A DNA stretch of 7,310 bases, from contig CABQQJ010000036.1 in assembly GCA_902466275.1 (NCBI GenBank), forward strand, positions 1-7,310. The letters run 5' to 3'. The notes beneath the pieces are model-generated. The model saw only the letters and a program-made list of their open reading frames with translations, ran no database searches and had not been told where the DNA came from. Source of the stretch: an uncultured Veillonella sp. GTDB lineage: Bacteria > Bacillota > Negativicutes > Veillonellales > Veillonellaceae. The translations under genes were made by a program, and so were the position numbers. Within the stretch, counting starts at the first letter, position 1, and each line of letters starts with the position of its first letter. Below, piece by piece: positions 1-6,060 of the stretch.

Positions 1-665
1 CTGGTGTAGAGGCTGCTCCTTTGTTCTCTTTACCACAGTTCTATGGCATGCCTGTATTTGATATTAATGCCATTATTATGATTATGCCAGCACTCTTTGT
101 AGTATTTGCTGAGCACGTAGGTCACTTAGTTGTAACGAGCAACATTGTATCAAAAGACTTGATGAAAGAACCAGGTTTACAACGTTCCTTGCTCGGTGAT
201 GGCCTTGCGAACATCCTTTCTGGTTTCTTTGGTGCTACACCAAATACGACATACGGTGAAAATATCGGTGTCCTCGCTATTACTCGTTGCTTTAGTGTAT
301 GGGTAATTGGTGGTGCTGCGGTTCTTGCGATGATTATCTCCTTTGTAGGTAAAGTAGCTGCTCTTATCCATGCTATTCCAGTACCAGTTATGGGTGGTGT
401 ATCCATTCTCTTGTTCGGTATCATTGCAGCATCCGGTTTGCGCATGCTTGTAGAACGCAAGGTAGATTATACAAACCCTGTTAATATGATCTTAACATCT
501 GTTATCCTTGTTGTAGGTCTTAGCGGTGCAGAACTTGCTGTAGGTCCTGTTGTATTGAAAGGTATGGGCCTTGCGACTGTAGTAGGTATGGCAATGAGTA
601 TCATCTTATTGATTCTTCAAAAAACAGGCGTTGGTAATGACCAATTGAAAAAAACAGAAGTATAA
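1..665 (+). CDS. uraA: Uracil permease, NCS2 family (5' truncated by window)
   Basis: C-terminal part of an inner-membrane NCS2 nucleobase:cation symporter, most likely proton-coupled uracil uptake for pyrimidine salvage. The frame is open from base 3 and ends at TAA 663-665, giving about 220 residues, roughly half of the usual 400-430. Two family motifs are clear: AEHVGHL, with Glu at bases 111-113, and NTTYGENIGVLAITR, with Glu at 258-260. These glutamates lie 49 residues apart, the same spacing as the substrate-binding Glu241 and Glu290 of E. coli UraA. Further hydrophobic segments follow, including IPVPVMGGVSILLFGIIAASG, and the tail is short and charged (QLKKTEV). The real start lies upstream of the window, so the TTG at 21 is only an internal codon. 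A terminator follows, so this is the last gene of its unit. Xanthine or another nucleobase is possible, but the motifs fit uracil best. Confidence 0.9.
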   Translation, partial: GVEAAPLFSLPQFYGMPVFDINAIIMIMPALFVVFAEHVGHLVVTSNIVSKDLMKEPGLQRSLLGDGLANILSGFFGATPNTTYGENIGVLAITRCFSVWVIGGAAVLAMIISFVGKVAALIHAIPVPVMGGVSILLFGIIAASGLRMLVERKVDYTNPVNMILTSVILVVGLSGAELAVGPVVLKGMGLATVVGMAMSIILLILQKTGVGNDQLKKTEV

Positions 666-748
666 TTACAGTCAAACCTATTGATGAAATAGCAACTTAC
701 GATGATGACTGACAATAGTAAAGCTTTAAACTAATATACTTTATAAAT

Positions 749-792
749 AACGACTACTGAATCAGGTATAACCTGTGAAAGTAGTCGTTTTT
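749..792 (+). terminator. Intrinsic terminator after uraA
   Basis: A 9-bp perfect stem pairs AACGACTAC (749-757) with GTAGTCGTT (781-789). The 23-nt loop holds a second small hairpin, CAGGT 763-767 with ACCTG 771-775. The 3' arm runs into T residues (788-792). It lies 83 nt after the permease stop and isolates that gene from the next operon. Confidence 0.85.
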
Positions 793-870
793 ATTATCTT
801 ATAAATATCATCGTTTAATACTTGTGAACCGAATAGGTTTAGGATGTAAGAATATTTGATATGAAATAGA

Positions 871-919
871 TTTATATGATAAGGGTTATCTTTATAATTT
901 ATTCTTTATATTGTATAAT
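871..919 (+). promoter_or_regulatory. Tandem sigma-A-like promoters of the nfeD-floA operon
   Basis: The nearer promoter has a perfect -10 TATAAT at 914-919 and a weak -35 TTTATA at 891-896, with 17-bp spacing. A second possible promoter has TATAAT at 893-898 and TTTATA at 871-876, with 16-bp spacing. Between the upstream boxes sits a small dyad, GATAA-GGG-TTATC (878-890), which could be an operator. The region is very AT-rich, so chance matches are possible. No SigW-type TGAAAC/CGTA promoter, as drives the Bacillus floA operon, was seen. Confidence 0.5.
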
Positions 920-962
920 GAAGATATAAGTTGTATAAAATTAATTTTAGAGAGGAGGGCCT

Positions 963-1427
963 ATGGAGTTTTTAATATGGATGGCTATCGGTGTTTCTTT
1001 GATGGCTGTAGAACTCGTAGTACCAGGCGGTATTCTAGGTCTTATCGGTTACTGCGCATTCCTATGGGGCGTTTATGTAGCTCTTGGGGAAGGTACGGTA
1101 GCATTGTATGCCGTACTAGGATTAACAGCCTTGTTAATTGTCCTTATCATCGTGTTCTTTAATCACTTTGAAAAGACTTGGATAGGCAAATTGTTTACCT
1201 TAGGGCAACGGTCTACGACAAAAGCCGGTTATGTATCTAATGATGTATTAGAAGATTTGGCTGGCAAGGAAGGTGTAGCTCATACAACACTACGCCCTGC
1301 AGGTATTGCTAAAATTGATGGTAATTTGGTGGATGTTGTGACCGAAGGGGACTTCATCGATGCCGGTTCACCTATTGTGGTGCTTCGTGTTGTGGGCGGC
1401 CGCAATATAGTTAGAAAGCGCGATTAA
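963..1427 (+). CDS. Short NfeD-family membrane protein, FloA partner
   Basis: Membrane protein of 154 aa in the NfeD family, whose members are encoded next to stomatin/flotillin (SPFH) proteins and are thought to work with them in membrane microdomains. Residues about 4-67 form two or three hydrophobic segments and contain the typical ELVVPGGILGLIG turn (17-29). Residues about 99-152 match the soluble C-terminal OB-fold domain (GKEGVAHTTLRPAG, then DVVTEGDFIDAGSPIVVLRVVGGRNIV). The N-terminal ClpP-like serine protease domain of long NfeD proteins, such as Bacillus YqeZ upstream of FloA, is absent. This is therefore the short type and should have no proteolytic activity. The start is set by GGAGG at 954-958, four bases before the ATG. 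It is the first gene of the operon, with floA 36 nt downstream. Confidence 0.85.
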   Translation: MEFLIWMAIGVSLMAVELVVPGGILGLIGYCAFLWGVYVALGEGTVALYAVLGLTALLIVLIIVFFNHFEKTWIGKLFTLGQRSTTKAGYVSNDVLEDLAGKEGVAHTTLRPAGIAKIDGNLVDVVTEGDFIDAGSPIVVLRVVGGRNIVRKRD

Positions 1428-1463
1428 GCTTTCACCACATCGTCGTATATAATGGAGGTTATT

Positions 1464-2420
1464 ATGGATGTAGGTATTTTAATTTTGATTCCCATTCTGC
1501 TGATTGGTATTATGGTATTCTTATATGTTGTGCCATTAGGGCTTTGGGTATCTGCTTTAGCAGCGGGCGTTAATGTTGGTATTTTTACACTTGTAGGTAT
1601 GCGCTTGCGTCGTGTAAATCCATCTCAAATCGTAATGCCTTTGATTAAAGCAAATAAAGCAGGTCTTGATGTTAATGTAAATCAGCTTGAAGCGCATTAC
1701 CTTGCAGGTGGTGACGTTGACCGCGTTGTAGATGCTTTGATTGCCGCTGAACGCGCATCTATTCCTTTGACATTTGAACGTTCCGCAGCTATCGACCTTG
1801 CAGGTCGTGATGTATTGGAAGCGGTTCAAATGTCCGTTAATCCTAAGGTGATTGAAACACCAATTATCTCTGCAGTAGCGAAAAATGGTATCGAACTCAA
1901 GGTTCGTGCTCGTGTAACTGTACGTGCTAATATTGACCGCCTCGTTGGTGGTGCTGGTGAAGCTACGATTATCGCCCGCGTTGGTGAAGGTATCGTAACG
2001 ACTGTAGGTTCCTCTGAAGAACATACAGATGTATTGGAAAATCCAGATCACATTTCCCGTACTGTATTGGGTAAAGGCCTTGATGCGGGTACTGCATTCG
2101 AAATCTTGTCCATCGATATCGCTGACGTAGACGTAGGACGTAACATCGGTGCTCAATTGCAAACTGACCAAGCGGAAGCGGATAAGAAAATCGCGCAAGC
2201 TCGCGCCGAAGAACGTCGTGCTATGGCTGTTGCGACAGAACAAGAAATGCGTGCTAAAACACAAGACATGCAAGCTAAGGTTGTGGAAGCACAAGCTGAA
2301 GTCCCTAAAGCATTGGCAGAAGCTTTCAGAAATGGTAATCTTGGCGTTATGGATTACTACAATATGAACAATATTATTGCAGACACTAAAATGCGTGAAA
2401 ACTTAGCAGATGGTGAATAG
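1464..2420 (+). CDS. floA: Flotillin-like protein FloA
   Basis: Membrane scaffold protein of the SPFH/flotillin class, 318 aa (Bacillus YqfA is about 330). In Bacillus it forms mobile foci in functional membrane microdomains and helps organise membrane-associated complexes. One hydrophobic membrane segment spans about residues 4-27. Next comes the strongly conserved [23 protein letters not shown] (28-50), then the SPFH core with [23 protein letters not shown] (111-133), [16 protein letters not shown] (151-166) and ARVGEGIV. An Ala/Glu-rich coiled-coil with EA repeats covers about 233-290, and the tail holds [17 protein letters not shown] 1464 is preferred over the in-frame ATG at 1452, because the Shine-Dalgarno GGAGG (1454-1458) lies inside the first codons of the longer version and is five bases before 1464. 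The next gene starts 8 nt after its stop, which suggests translational coupling. Confidence 0.95.
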   Translation: MDVGILILIPILLIGIMVFLYVVPLGLWVSALAAGVNVGIFTLVGMRLRRVNPSQIVMPLIKANKAGLDVNVNQLEAHYLAGGDVDRVVDALIAAERASIPLTFERSAAIDLAGRDVLEAVQMSVNPKVIETPIISAVAKNGIELKVRARVTVRANIDRLVGGAGEATIIARVGEGIVTTVGSSEEHTDVLENPDHISRTVLGKGLDAGTAFEILSIDIADVDVGRNIGAQLQTDQAEADKKIAQARAEERRAMAVATEQEMRAKTQDMQAKVVEAQAEVPKALAEAFRNGNLGVMDYYNMNNIIADTKMRENLADGE

Positions 2421-2428
2421 GAGTAGCT

Positions 2429-3085
2429 ATGGACTCTATTTTGTCTTCAGTGCTATCCATCTTTTCGCATAATCCAATCTTTGTTTTAGGTATCATAGCG
2501 TACATTGCTTTTTCCATTATAAAAAATAAGAATACTGAAGAGTCTGAAGAGTATGATGAGTATGAAAGCTCTGGTGGCGGAACTTGGGAAGATATGGAGC
2601 GCGAATATGGCATCTCCATAGAACGCAAGGTAGATGAACCGTCTATGGATGATTTGTCTAAGGTTGATGACTTTTATCGGGACTCTTATGAAGATAAACC
2701 GATTGTAAATCAGCAACCAGAAGCACCATCGAAAACTATGGAGGACATACATTTCAATGAAGAGGCTGCAGCAGCTCAACGAGATATTGAAGCCTTATCA
2801 ATGAAAAGTTCCAGTAGCACTCCAAGTTATACTACCAGTAAGACTCGCTTAGATAGAGAAGCTGTTACGGGGCCGACCTTAAGTGAAAGACTAGCTGAGT
2901 TTAAACGAGATAAAGTAGCTAAAGAGGGGCAAGTTCTTATTGAAAATGTAGGCATTACAACTGCGCCTACTGCTCTAGCTGCGACTTCAACTCGCGGTCG
3001 TAAATCTAATCATGCTTTAAAAGAGGGCATGAAATGGTTCATCATTTTAAGTAAACCTAAAGCTCTTGAACGTAGATACCGTTAA
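2429..3085 (+). CDS. Unrecognised single-span membrane protein in the floA operon
   Basis: I do not recognise this 218-aa protein. Residues about 15-32 form one membrane segment (NPIFVLGIIAYIAFSII), followed by KNK, so the long remainder is probably cytoplasmic. A strongly acidic stretch (about 37-47) leads to a conserved-looking block, GGGTWEDMEREYGI (49-62). A low-complexity, probably disordered region comes next, with an Ala run at 113-116 and a Ser run at 127-130. A basic amphipathic stretch follows (LSERLAEFKRDKVAKEG, 151-167). The C-terminus is compact and basic (EGMKWFIILSKPKALERRYR, 199-218) and looks like a docking motif. The ribosome site GGAG (2420-2423) overlaps the floA stop and sits five bases before this ATG, so it is almost certainly co-translated with floA. 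A role as a FloA/NfeD adaptor is inference from context. A strong terminator follows. Confidence 0.8.
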   Translation: MDSILSSVLSIFSHNPIFVLGIIAYIAFSIIKNKNTEESEEYDEYESSGGGTWEDMEREYGISIERKVDEPSMDDLSKVDDFYRDSYEDKPIVNQQPEAPSKTMEDIHFNEEAAAAQRDIEALSMKSSSSTPSYTTSKTRLDREAVTGPTLSERLAEFKRDKVAKEGQVLIENVGITTAPTALAATSTRGRKSNHALKEGMKWFIILSKPKALERRYR

Positions 3086-3181
3086 TGAAGTAATCTATTT
3101 ATAAGTGTATAAACTAATTATGGTTTTATTGGAATATAAATAATAATGGATTGTGCACTGATGTGGTATAGCAACCATACT

Positions 3182-3210
3182 GTCACATATCATAATGTGG
3201 GGCATATAAT
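3182..3210 (+). promoter_or_regulatory. Possible promoter just upstream of a terminator
   Basis: A perfect TATAAT (3205-3210) lies 17 bp after GTCACA (3182-3187; four of six -35 matches). Between them is a dyad, CACAT-N6-ATGTG (3184-3199). Transcription would start near 3217 and meet the terminator hairpin at once. This is tentative: the -35 is weak and the region is AT-rich. Confidence 0.3.
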
Positions 3211-3219
3211 TACATATTG

Positions 3220-3268
3220 AAAGAGGTTCCTATTGGTCACCTATGTGACTATTAGGAACCTCTTTTTT
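3220..3268 (+). terminator. Strong intrinsic terminator after the floA operon
   Basis: A 13-bp perfect stem pairs 3220-3232 (AAAGAGGTTCCTA) with 3253-3265 (TAGGAACCTCTTT). After one T:T mismatch the helix continues through GTCAC (3236-3240) and GTGAC (3245-3249), with a 4-nt loop (CTAT). It runs into a six-T tract at 3263-3268. It lies 134 nt after the last operon stop and 69 nt before the HTH gene. Confidence 0.92.
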
Positions 3269-3269
3269 A

Positions 3270-3298
3270 TTGTTTTTTCCTAGTGAAACTTTCACAAT
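3270..3298 (+). promoter_or_regulatory. Candidate promoter of the HTH gene with overlapping palindrome
   Basis: TTGTTT (3270-3275) and CACAAT (3293-3298) have 17-bp spacing, each with four of six consensus matches. The spacer and -10 overlap a perfect 13-bp palindrome, GTGAAA-C-TTTCAC (3283-3295). That is the position expected for a repressor site, possibly for autoregulation by the downstream HTH protein. The promoter call is moderate; the palindrome itself is certain. Confidence 0.4.
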
Positions 3299-3306
3299 AA
3301 TAGGGG

Positions 3307-3330
3307 AAGGAGTTCGTTTATAAGGAAAGG
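3307..3330 (+). promoter_or_regulatory. Two Shine-Dalgarno-like sites before the HTH gene
   Basis: AAGGAG at 3307-3312 is the better match to the ribosome site, but no ATG, GTG or TTG follows at usable distance. AAGGAAAGG at 3322-3330, seven bases before ATG 3338, is the site that would serve the gene. The upstream copy may be a ribosome standby site or chance. Confidence 0.5.
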
Positions 3331-3337
3331 TAAAATT

Positions 3338-4069
3338 ATGTATCGTAATGTGCGTGTTATACCAAAACAGTTGTTGTACCAATTATATATAGAGAAGCAA
3401 TGGAGCGTTCGCGATGTGGCGGATTATTTTCAATGTAGTGTTGATACCATCATGCGCCGTATGAAAGCGTACGATATCGAACGGAGGCCTCTGAAGAAAG
3501 AAATCAATATGGTTCATGTACAAGCTTTGTATGAGACCGGTAAGTGGTCGCTCCATTCATTAGCAAAGCGTTATGATGTGTCTATTACGACGATGGCGAA
3601 TCGCTTGAAGGAATATGGATTGGCTTGTCAGCAATCAAATAAAAACGTCTCTATAGATGTAGTACGTATATGTAGGGCTTATAAAAGTGGAAATAGTACA
3701 GATGCCATTGCTCGTATGTATGGTATATCGCGATGGAAAGTTCACCATGTATTGCGGCATATGGGGAATTGCTTACTTCCTAAAGTTCGAAAGCCTATGC
3801 GCGTAGAGGAGATGGCTTATTTATATATTCATCATCACATGAGTACAGATGACATTGGACTGGCTTATGGGATACGTGGTTCTACAGTGGCAATGTATTT
3901 GCGAGAGCAAGGTATAGAAATAAGGGCAAATACTCTTGATCTAGACGAAAATAAGATTAAAAAACTCCGTGCACAAGGTTATGGAGTTGCAAAGATTGCA
4001 CAGGTGATGGGATGCTCTACCTCTGCTGTGCGAAAGCGTCTAGCTATGAAAAAATATATCTCTCCTTGA
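3338..4069 (+). CDS. Protein of five tandem helix-turn-helix repeats
   Basis: A 243-aa protein built almost wholly from five similar HTH units, at residues about 8-49, 57-97, 104-146, 154-196 and 202-241. Equivalent positions recur every 48-49 residues: WSVRDVADYFQCS, WSLHSLAKRYDVS, NSTDAIARMYGIS, MSTDDIGLAYGIR and YGVAKIAQVMGCS. Each unit begins with a helix carrying a YxxGKW-like pattern (LYIEKQW, LYETGKW, AYKSGN). A resolvase/HTH_7-type tri-helix follows, ending in a basic recognition helix (TIMRRMKAY, TMANRLKEYG, KVHHVLRHMG, TVAMYLREQG, AVRKRLAMKK). The five recognition helices differ, so the units may read different bases. No recombinase, nuclease or ligand-binding domain is visible and there is no membrane segment, so the protein should be cytoplasmic and DNA-binding. 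It is probably a transcription or nucleoid factor; the target is unknown. It follows a terminator and has its own candidate promoter. Confidence 0.85.
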   Translation: MYRNVRVIPKQLLYQLYIEKQWSVRDVADYFQCSVDTIMRRMKAYDIERRPLKKEINMVHVQALYETGKWSLHSLAKRYDVSITTMANRLKEYGLACQQSNKNVSIDVVRICRAYKSGNSTDAIARMYGISRWKVHHVLRHMGNCLLPKVRKPMRVEEMAYLYIHHHMSTDDIGLAYGIRGSTVAMYLREQGIEIRANTLDLDENKIKKLRAQGYGVAKIAQVMGCSTSAVRKRLAMKKYISP

Positions 4070-4094
4070 TGTAGTGTGGTAGATACTATATACT
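4066..4094 (+). promoter_or_regulatory. Candidate promoter of the TSUP-like gene
   Basis: TTGATG (4066-4071, four of six matches) overlaps the stop codon of the HTH gene and lies 17 bp before TATACT (4089-4094, five of six matches). Transcription would begin about 20 nt before ATG 4124. This lets the transporter be expressed separately, although read-through from the HTH gene is also possible because no terminator separates them. Confidence 0.5.
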
Positions 4095-4123
4095 TAAATT
4101 TATACAATGATGGGAGGAATATT

Positions 4124-5062
4124 ATGCTCGAAATTATATCTGCTTTAACACCGTTTTTATTACTGGGCTTAGTGGCTGCTGGCTTATCTCGCCTTTCTGG
4201 GGTAGCCTTATCTATGGTTGTAGTACCAACTTTATTGATTTGGGGTGCAACTGCGGTTGACGTAATCGCCTTTATGTTGCTCTTTGTGGTGTACAATAAC
4301 TTCACTATGGAAACACAAGATATTCGTTTAGATTATAAAGATCTTGTTTTATTCCCTAAATGGCGCTTGTGCATTCCCTTTATTTTGAGCTTAGTTGCTG
4401 CATTCTTTGTACCTGCAGCAGGTATTGCCATTTTTATGGCCTGCTTCGTATTAGAATTGCTAGCTACTGTATATAAACGCATTCCTGAAAATAAACGACC
4501 TCGTTTACAGCGCGTAATAGTAGCATCGATTTTGAGTGCCATTGTAACAGCTGTAGGTGCTTATATAGGCCCTAAAATTCCTAGTGAATTCTACTTTGTC
4601 TGTGTAGGCTTAGCCATTTTAATCGTTACGGACTTTGCATGGTATGCCGGCAAGCATAGAGATGCTTTTAGAAGCGTATGGGATAGCATTTGGGCTGGTT
4701 TTAATATATTCTTAGGCATGTTTGGCGTAGAGGCTTCATATTATCCAGCGGCACTTACGCGATCTATTCCAAATCCAATGGATCGCATGTTGCCTATGAT
4801 TACTGTAGTAGGTGGCTATGCGGGCCTTATGGTGGTGTTTGGAATCTACAATATTTTCTCTATTCCTTCTTTGATTACCGCTATCGGTGCTGCCGTAGGT
4901 ATTCGCCTCTTTGGCTTATATGAATTCCCTCGTAATGGTAGCTTCTCTTACTTAGCGATTGGTTTTGCCGTGGCTGCAGTAGTATGCTTGTACCTCGTAT
5001 CTCCAACACCAATAGGCTTTGACCATATCAATACCTTGGTATCTCAGCCGATCGGTCAATAA
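4124..5062 (+). CDS. Polytopic membrane protein, TSUP (TauE/SafE)-like
   Basis: Integral membrane protein of 312 aa with about eight to ten hydrophobic segments. The N-terminal hydrophobic hairpin (FLLLGLVAAGLSRLSGVALSMVVVPTLLIWG, residues 11-41) and a later half with similar layout resemble the TSUP family, whose members export sulfite, sulfoacetate or other organic anions. The family's duplicated architecture is suggested but I cannot align it here. The second half has FNIFLGMFGVEASYYPAALTRSIPNP (193-218), a plausible substrate region. A longer reading from GTG 4076 exists in frame, but GGGAGG at 4112-4117, six bases before ATG 4124, and the hydrophobic start favour 4124. The substrate cannot be read from sequence or neighbours. 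Another small transporter family is possible. Confidence 0.65.
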   Translation: MLEIISALTPFLLLGLVAAGLSRLSGVALSMVVVPTLLIWGATAVDVIAFMLLFVVYNNFTMETQDIRLDYKDLVLFPKWRLCIPFILSLVAAFFVPAAGIAIFMACFVLELLATVYKRIPENKRPRLQRVIVASILSAIVTAVGAYIGPKIPSEFYFVCVGLAILIVTDFAWYAGKHRDAFRSVWDSIWAGFNIFLGMFGVEASYYPAALTRSIPNPMDRMLPMITVVGGYAGLMVVFGIYNIFSIPSLITAIGAAVGIRLFGLYEFPRNGSFSYLAIGFAVAAVVCLYLVSPTPIGFDHINTLVSQPIGQ

Positions 5063-5079
5063 TGGTTGGTATTTGAGTG

Positions 5080-5098
5080 CTAGTCGTTTATAGACTAG
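5080..5098 (+). terminator. Weak hairpin after the TSUP-like gene
   Basis: A 6-bp stem pairs CTAGTC (5080-5085) with GACTAG (5093-5098) around a 7-nt loop, followed by ATTATATT rather than a clean T tract. It begins 17 nt after the stop and is the only hairpin before the next promoter. Termination here is likely inefficient. Confidence 0.35.
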
Positions 5099-5132
5099 AT
5101 TATATTCGCCGGCAGTGATTCTATTCATTTGT

Positions 5133-5146
5133 TGTCACATGTGACA
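5133..5146 (+). repeat. Perfect 14-bp palindrome TGTCACATGTGACA
   Basis: TGTCACA (5133-5139) is followed directly by its reverse complement TGTGACA (5140-5146). It lies 8 bp upstream of the -35 of the next gene, centred near -50, where an activator or a class of repressor could bind. It recalls CRP/FNR-type sites in base content, but the half-site spacing differs and the regulator is unknown. Confidence 0.7.
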
Positions 5147-5154
5147 TAGTTCAT

Positions 5155-5182
5155 TTGTTATGGTGAAAGTTGAGTTCATAAT
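5155..5182 (+). promoter_or_regulatory. Candidate promoter of the glycosylase gene
   Basis: TTGTTA (5155-5160, four of six matches) and CATAAT (5177-5182, five of six matches) are separated by 16 bp. Transcription would start near 5189, just before the ribosome site AAGGAG (5192-5197). That makes a very short leader, so the exact start may differ. Confidence 0.45.
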
Positions 5183-5207
5183 AGATTGTGAAAGGAGTTG
5201 ATACTCA

Positions 5208-5801
5208 GTGGCAGACGTAATTGAAACAAGACCATTTCCTCCATTCTTACCGAAGAAGGCAACAGTTATGATGATGGGCACATTTCCTCCAGAACAATCA
5301 AAACGTGCTATGGAATTCCATTATCCAAATTTCCAAAATGATATGTGGCGTGTTTTTGGCCTCGTATTCTTTGATGAAAAGGATCATTTTAGAAATGGTG
5401 AGGAAAAAGCGATGGATCCTGAGAAGATTAAAGCCTTTTTGTCTGAAGCTGGAATTGCATCTTGTCCTACTGTTTTGAAAGCTATTCGCGAAAAAGGGAA
5501 TGCATCTGATGCATTTCTTAAGGTCGTTGAACCAGTTCCACTTGCGGACGTACTGGAGCAAATCCCTGACTGTAAGCATATTGGTACAACAGGCGGCAAG
5601 GCTACGGAGATTTTATTGAGCCTTTTACCAGAAAAGGTTAAATTACCTAAAACTGGTGAAACAATTCCTTTTGTATTTAATGGTCGGGAATTGACATTGA
5701 CACGTTTGCCATCTACATCACGTGCCTATCCGTTGAGCCTAGCGAAAAAGGCTGAAGCGTACAAGAATTTCTTCAAAGCTTGTGGTCTAAAAACAAAATA
5801 A
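5208..5801 (+). CDS. Uracil-DNA-glycosylase superfamily protein
   Basis: A soluble 197-aa protein with the two landmarks of the uracil-DNA-glycosylase superfamily, which removes damaged bases from DNA in base-excision repair. Motif 1 is MMMGTFPPEQ (21-30), matching the GxxPG-type loop. It is followed by HYPNFQNDMWRVFG (38-51), comparable to the YxHPxNxFW block of Mug/HDG-like families. GIASCPTVLKAIREKGNASDA (82-102) fits the usual middle helix region. Motif 2 at the end is LPSTSRAYP (168-176), in place of the common LPSPSxAN. The substrate (uracil, hypoxanthine or a mismatch) cannot be told. GTG 5208 is the first possible start after the in-frame TGA at 5199-5201, ten bases after AAGGAG (5192-5197). 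Starting at a later ATG would damage motif 1. It appears to be a single-gene unit, with its own promoter and terminator. Confidence 0.75.
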   Translation: MADVIETRPFPPFLPKKATVMMMGTFPPEQSKRAMEFHYPNFQNDMWRVFGLVFFDEKDHFRNGEEKAMDPEKIKAFLSEAGIASCPTVLKAIREKGNASDAFLKVVEPVPLADVLEQIPDCKHIGTTGGKATEILLSLLPEKVKLPKTGETIPFVFNGRELTLTRLPSTSRAYPLSLAKKAEAYKNFFKACGLKTK

Positions 5802-5814
5802 ATATTTAAAGTAG

Positions 5815-5874
5815 CACCTTTAATAGTTGGCTTTGAGTCTTTTGGTCTCATCTGTCGCTATTGAAGGTGTTTTT
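5815..5874 (+). terminator. Intrinsic terminator after the glycosylase gene
   Basis: A 12-bp stem pairs CACCTTTAATAG (5815-5826) with CTATTGAAGGTG (5858-5869), including one G·U pair, and runs into five T (5870-5874). The 31-nt loop contains a second hairpin, TGAG (5834-5837) with CTCA (5847-5850). Confidence 0.88.
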
Positions 5875-5980
5875 ATATCGTAAAAATATATGAGATATTA
5901 AAATGGAAATTAATGCATATTTATTGTGAATATGTAGTTTGTTATAAATAAAATTGATGAGATATATAATATTTTAATTC

Positions 5981-6008
5981 TTGTTTTTTATAATGAGAGG
6001 TTTATAAT
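5981..6008 (+). promoter_or_regulatory. Candidate promoter of the MFS gene
   Basis: TTGTTT (5981-5986) and a perfect TATAAT (6003-6008) have 16-bp spacing. Two more TATAAT boxes lie at 5965-5970 and 5989-5994 without good -35 boxes, so the true start is uncertain in this very AT-rich leader (5875-6060). An inverted repeat, TTGTC-N11-GACAA (6015-6035), lies just downstream and could be an operator. Confidence 0.45.
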
Positions 6009-6060
6009 TAACCGTTGTCGCAAACTGGTTGACAATAATTTAAAAAATGGAGTTGATATT

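Noticed and set aside
122..460. Minus-strand frame opposite the uracil permease
   Set aside because: The + strand has clear NCS2 motifs with correctly spaced glutamates; the minus frame is low in structure and lacks a ribosome site.
666..748. Possible small RNA or riboswitch between uraA and its terminator
   Set aside because: Only a weak CAGTCA/TGACTG pairing (669-674 with 706-711) was found and no conserved riboswitch core; it is most simply a 3' UTR.
911..1162. Small + strand frame overlapping the start of the NfeD gene
   Set aside because: It begins inside the promoter -10 region without a ribosome site and overlaps the NfeD frame, whose translation is family-like.
1557..2294. Long minus-strand reading frame (245 codons) opposite floA
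   Set aside because: It is a shadow of the strongly conserved FloA coding frame; it is Cys/Thr/Asn-rich, has no ribosome site and resembles no family.
4076..4123. GTG-started N-terminal extension of the TSUP-like protein
   Set aside because: It overlaps the promoter, has no ribosome site, and the GGGAGG at 4112-4117 serves ATG 4124.
6029..6034. Perfect -35 box TTGACA close to the MFS start
   Set aside because: No acceptable -10 lies 16-18 bp downstream before the ATG, and transcripts from it would lose the ribosome site.
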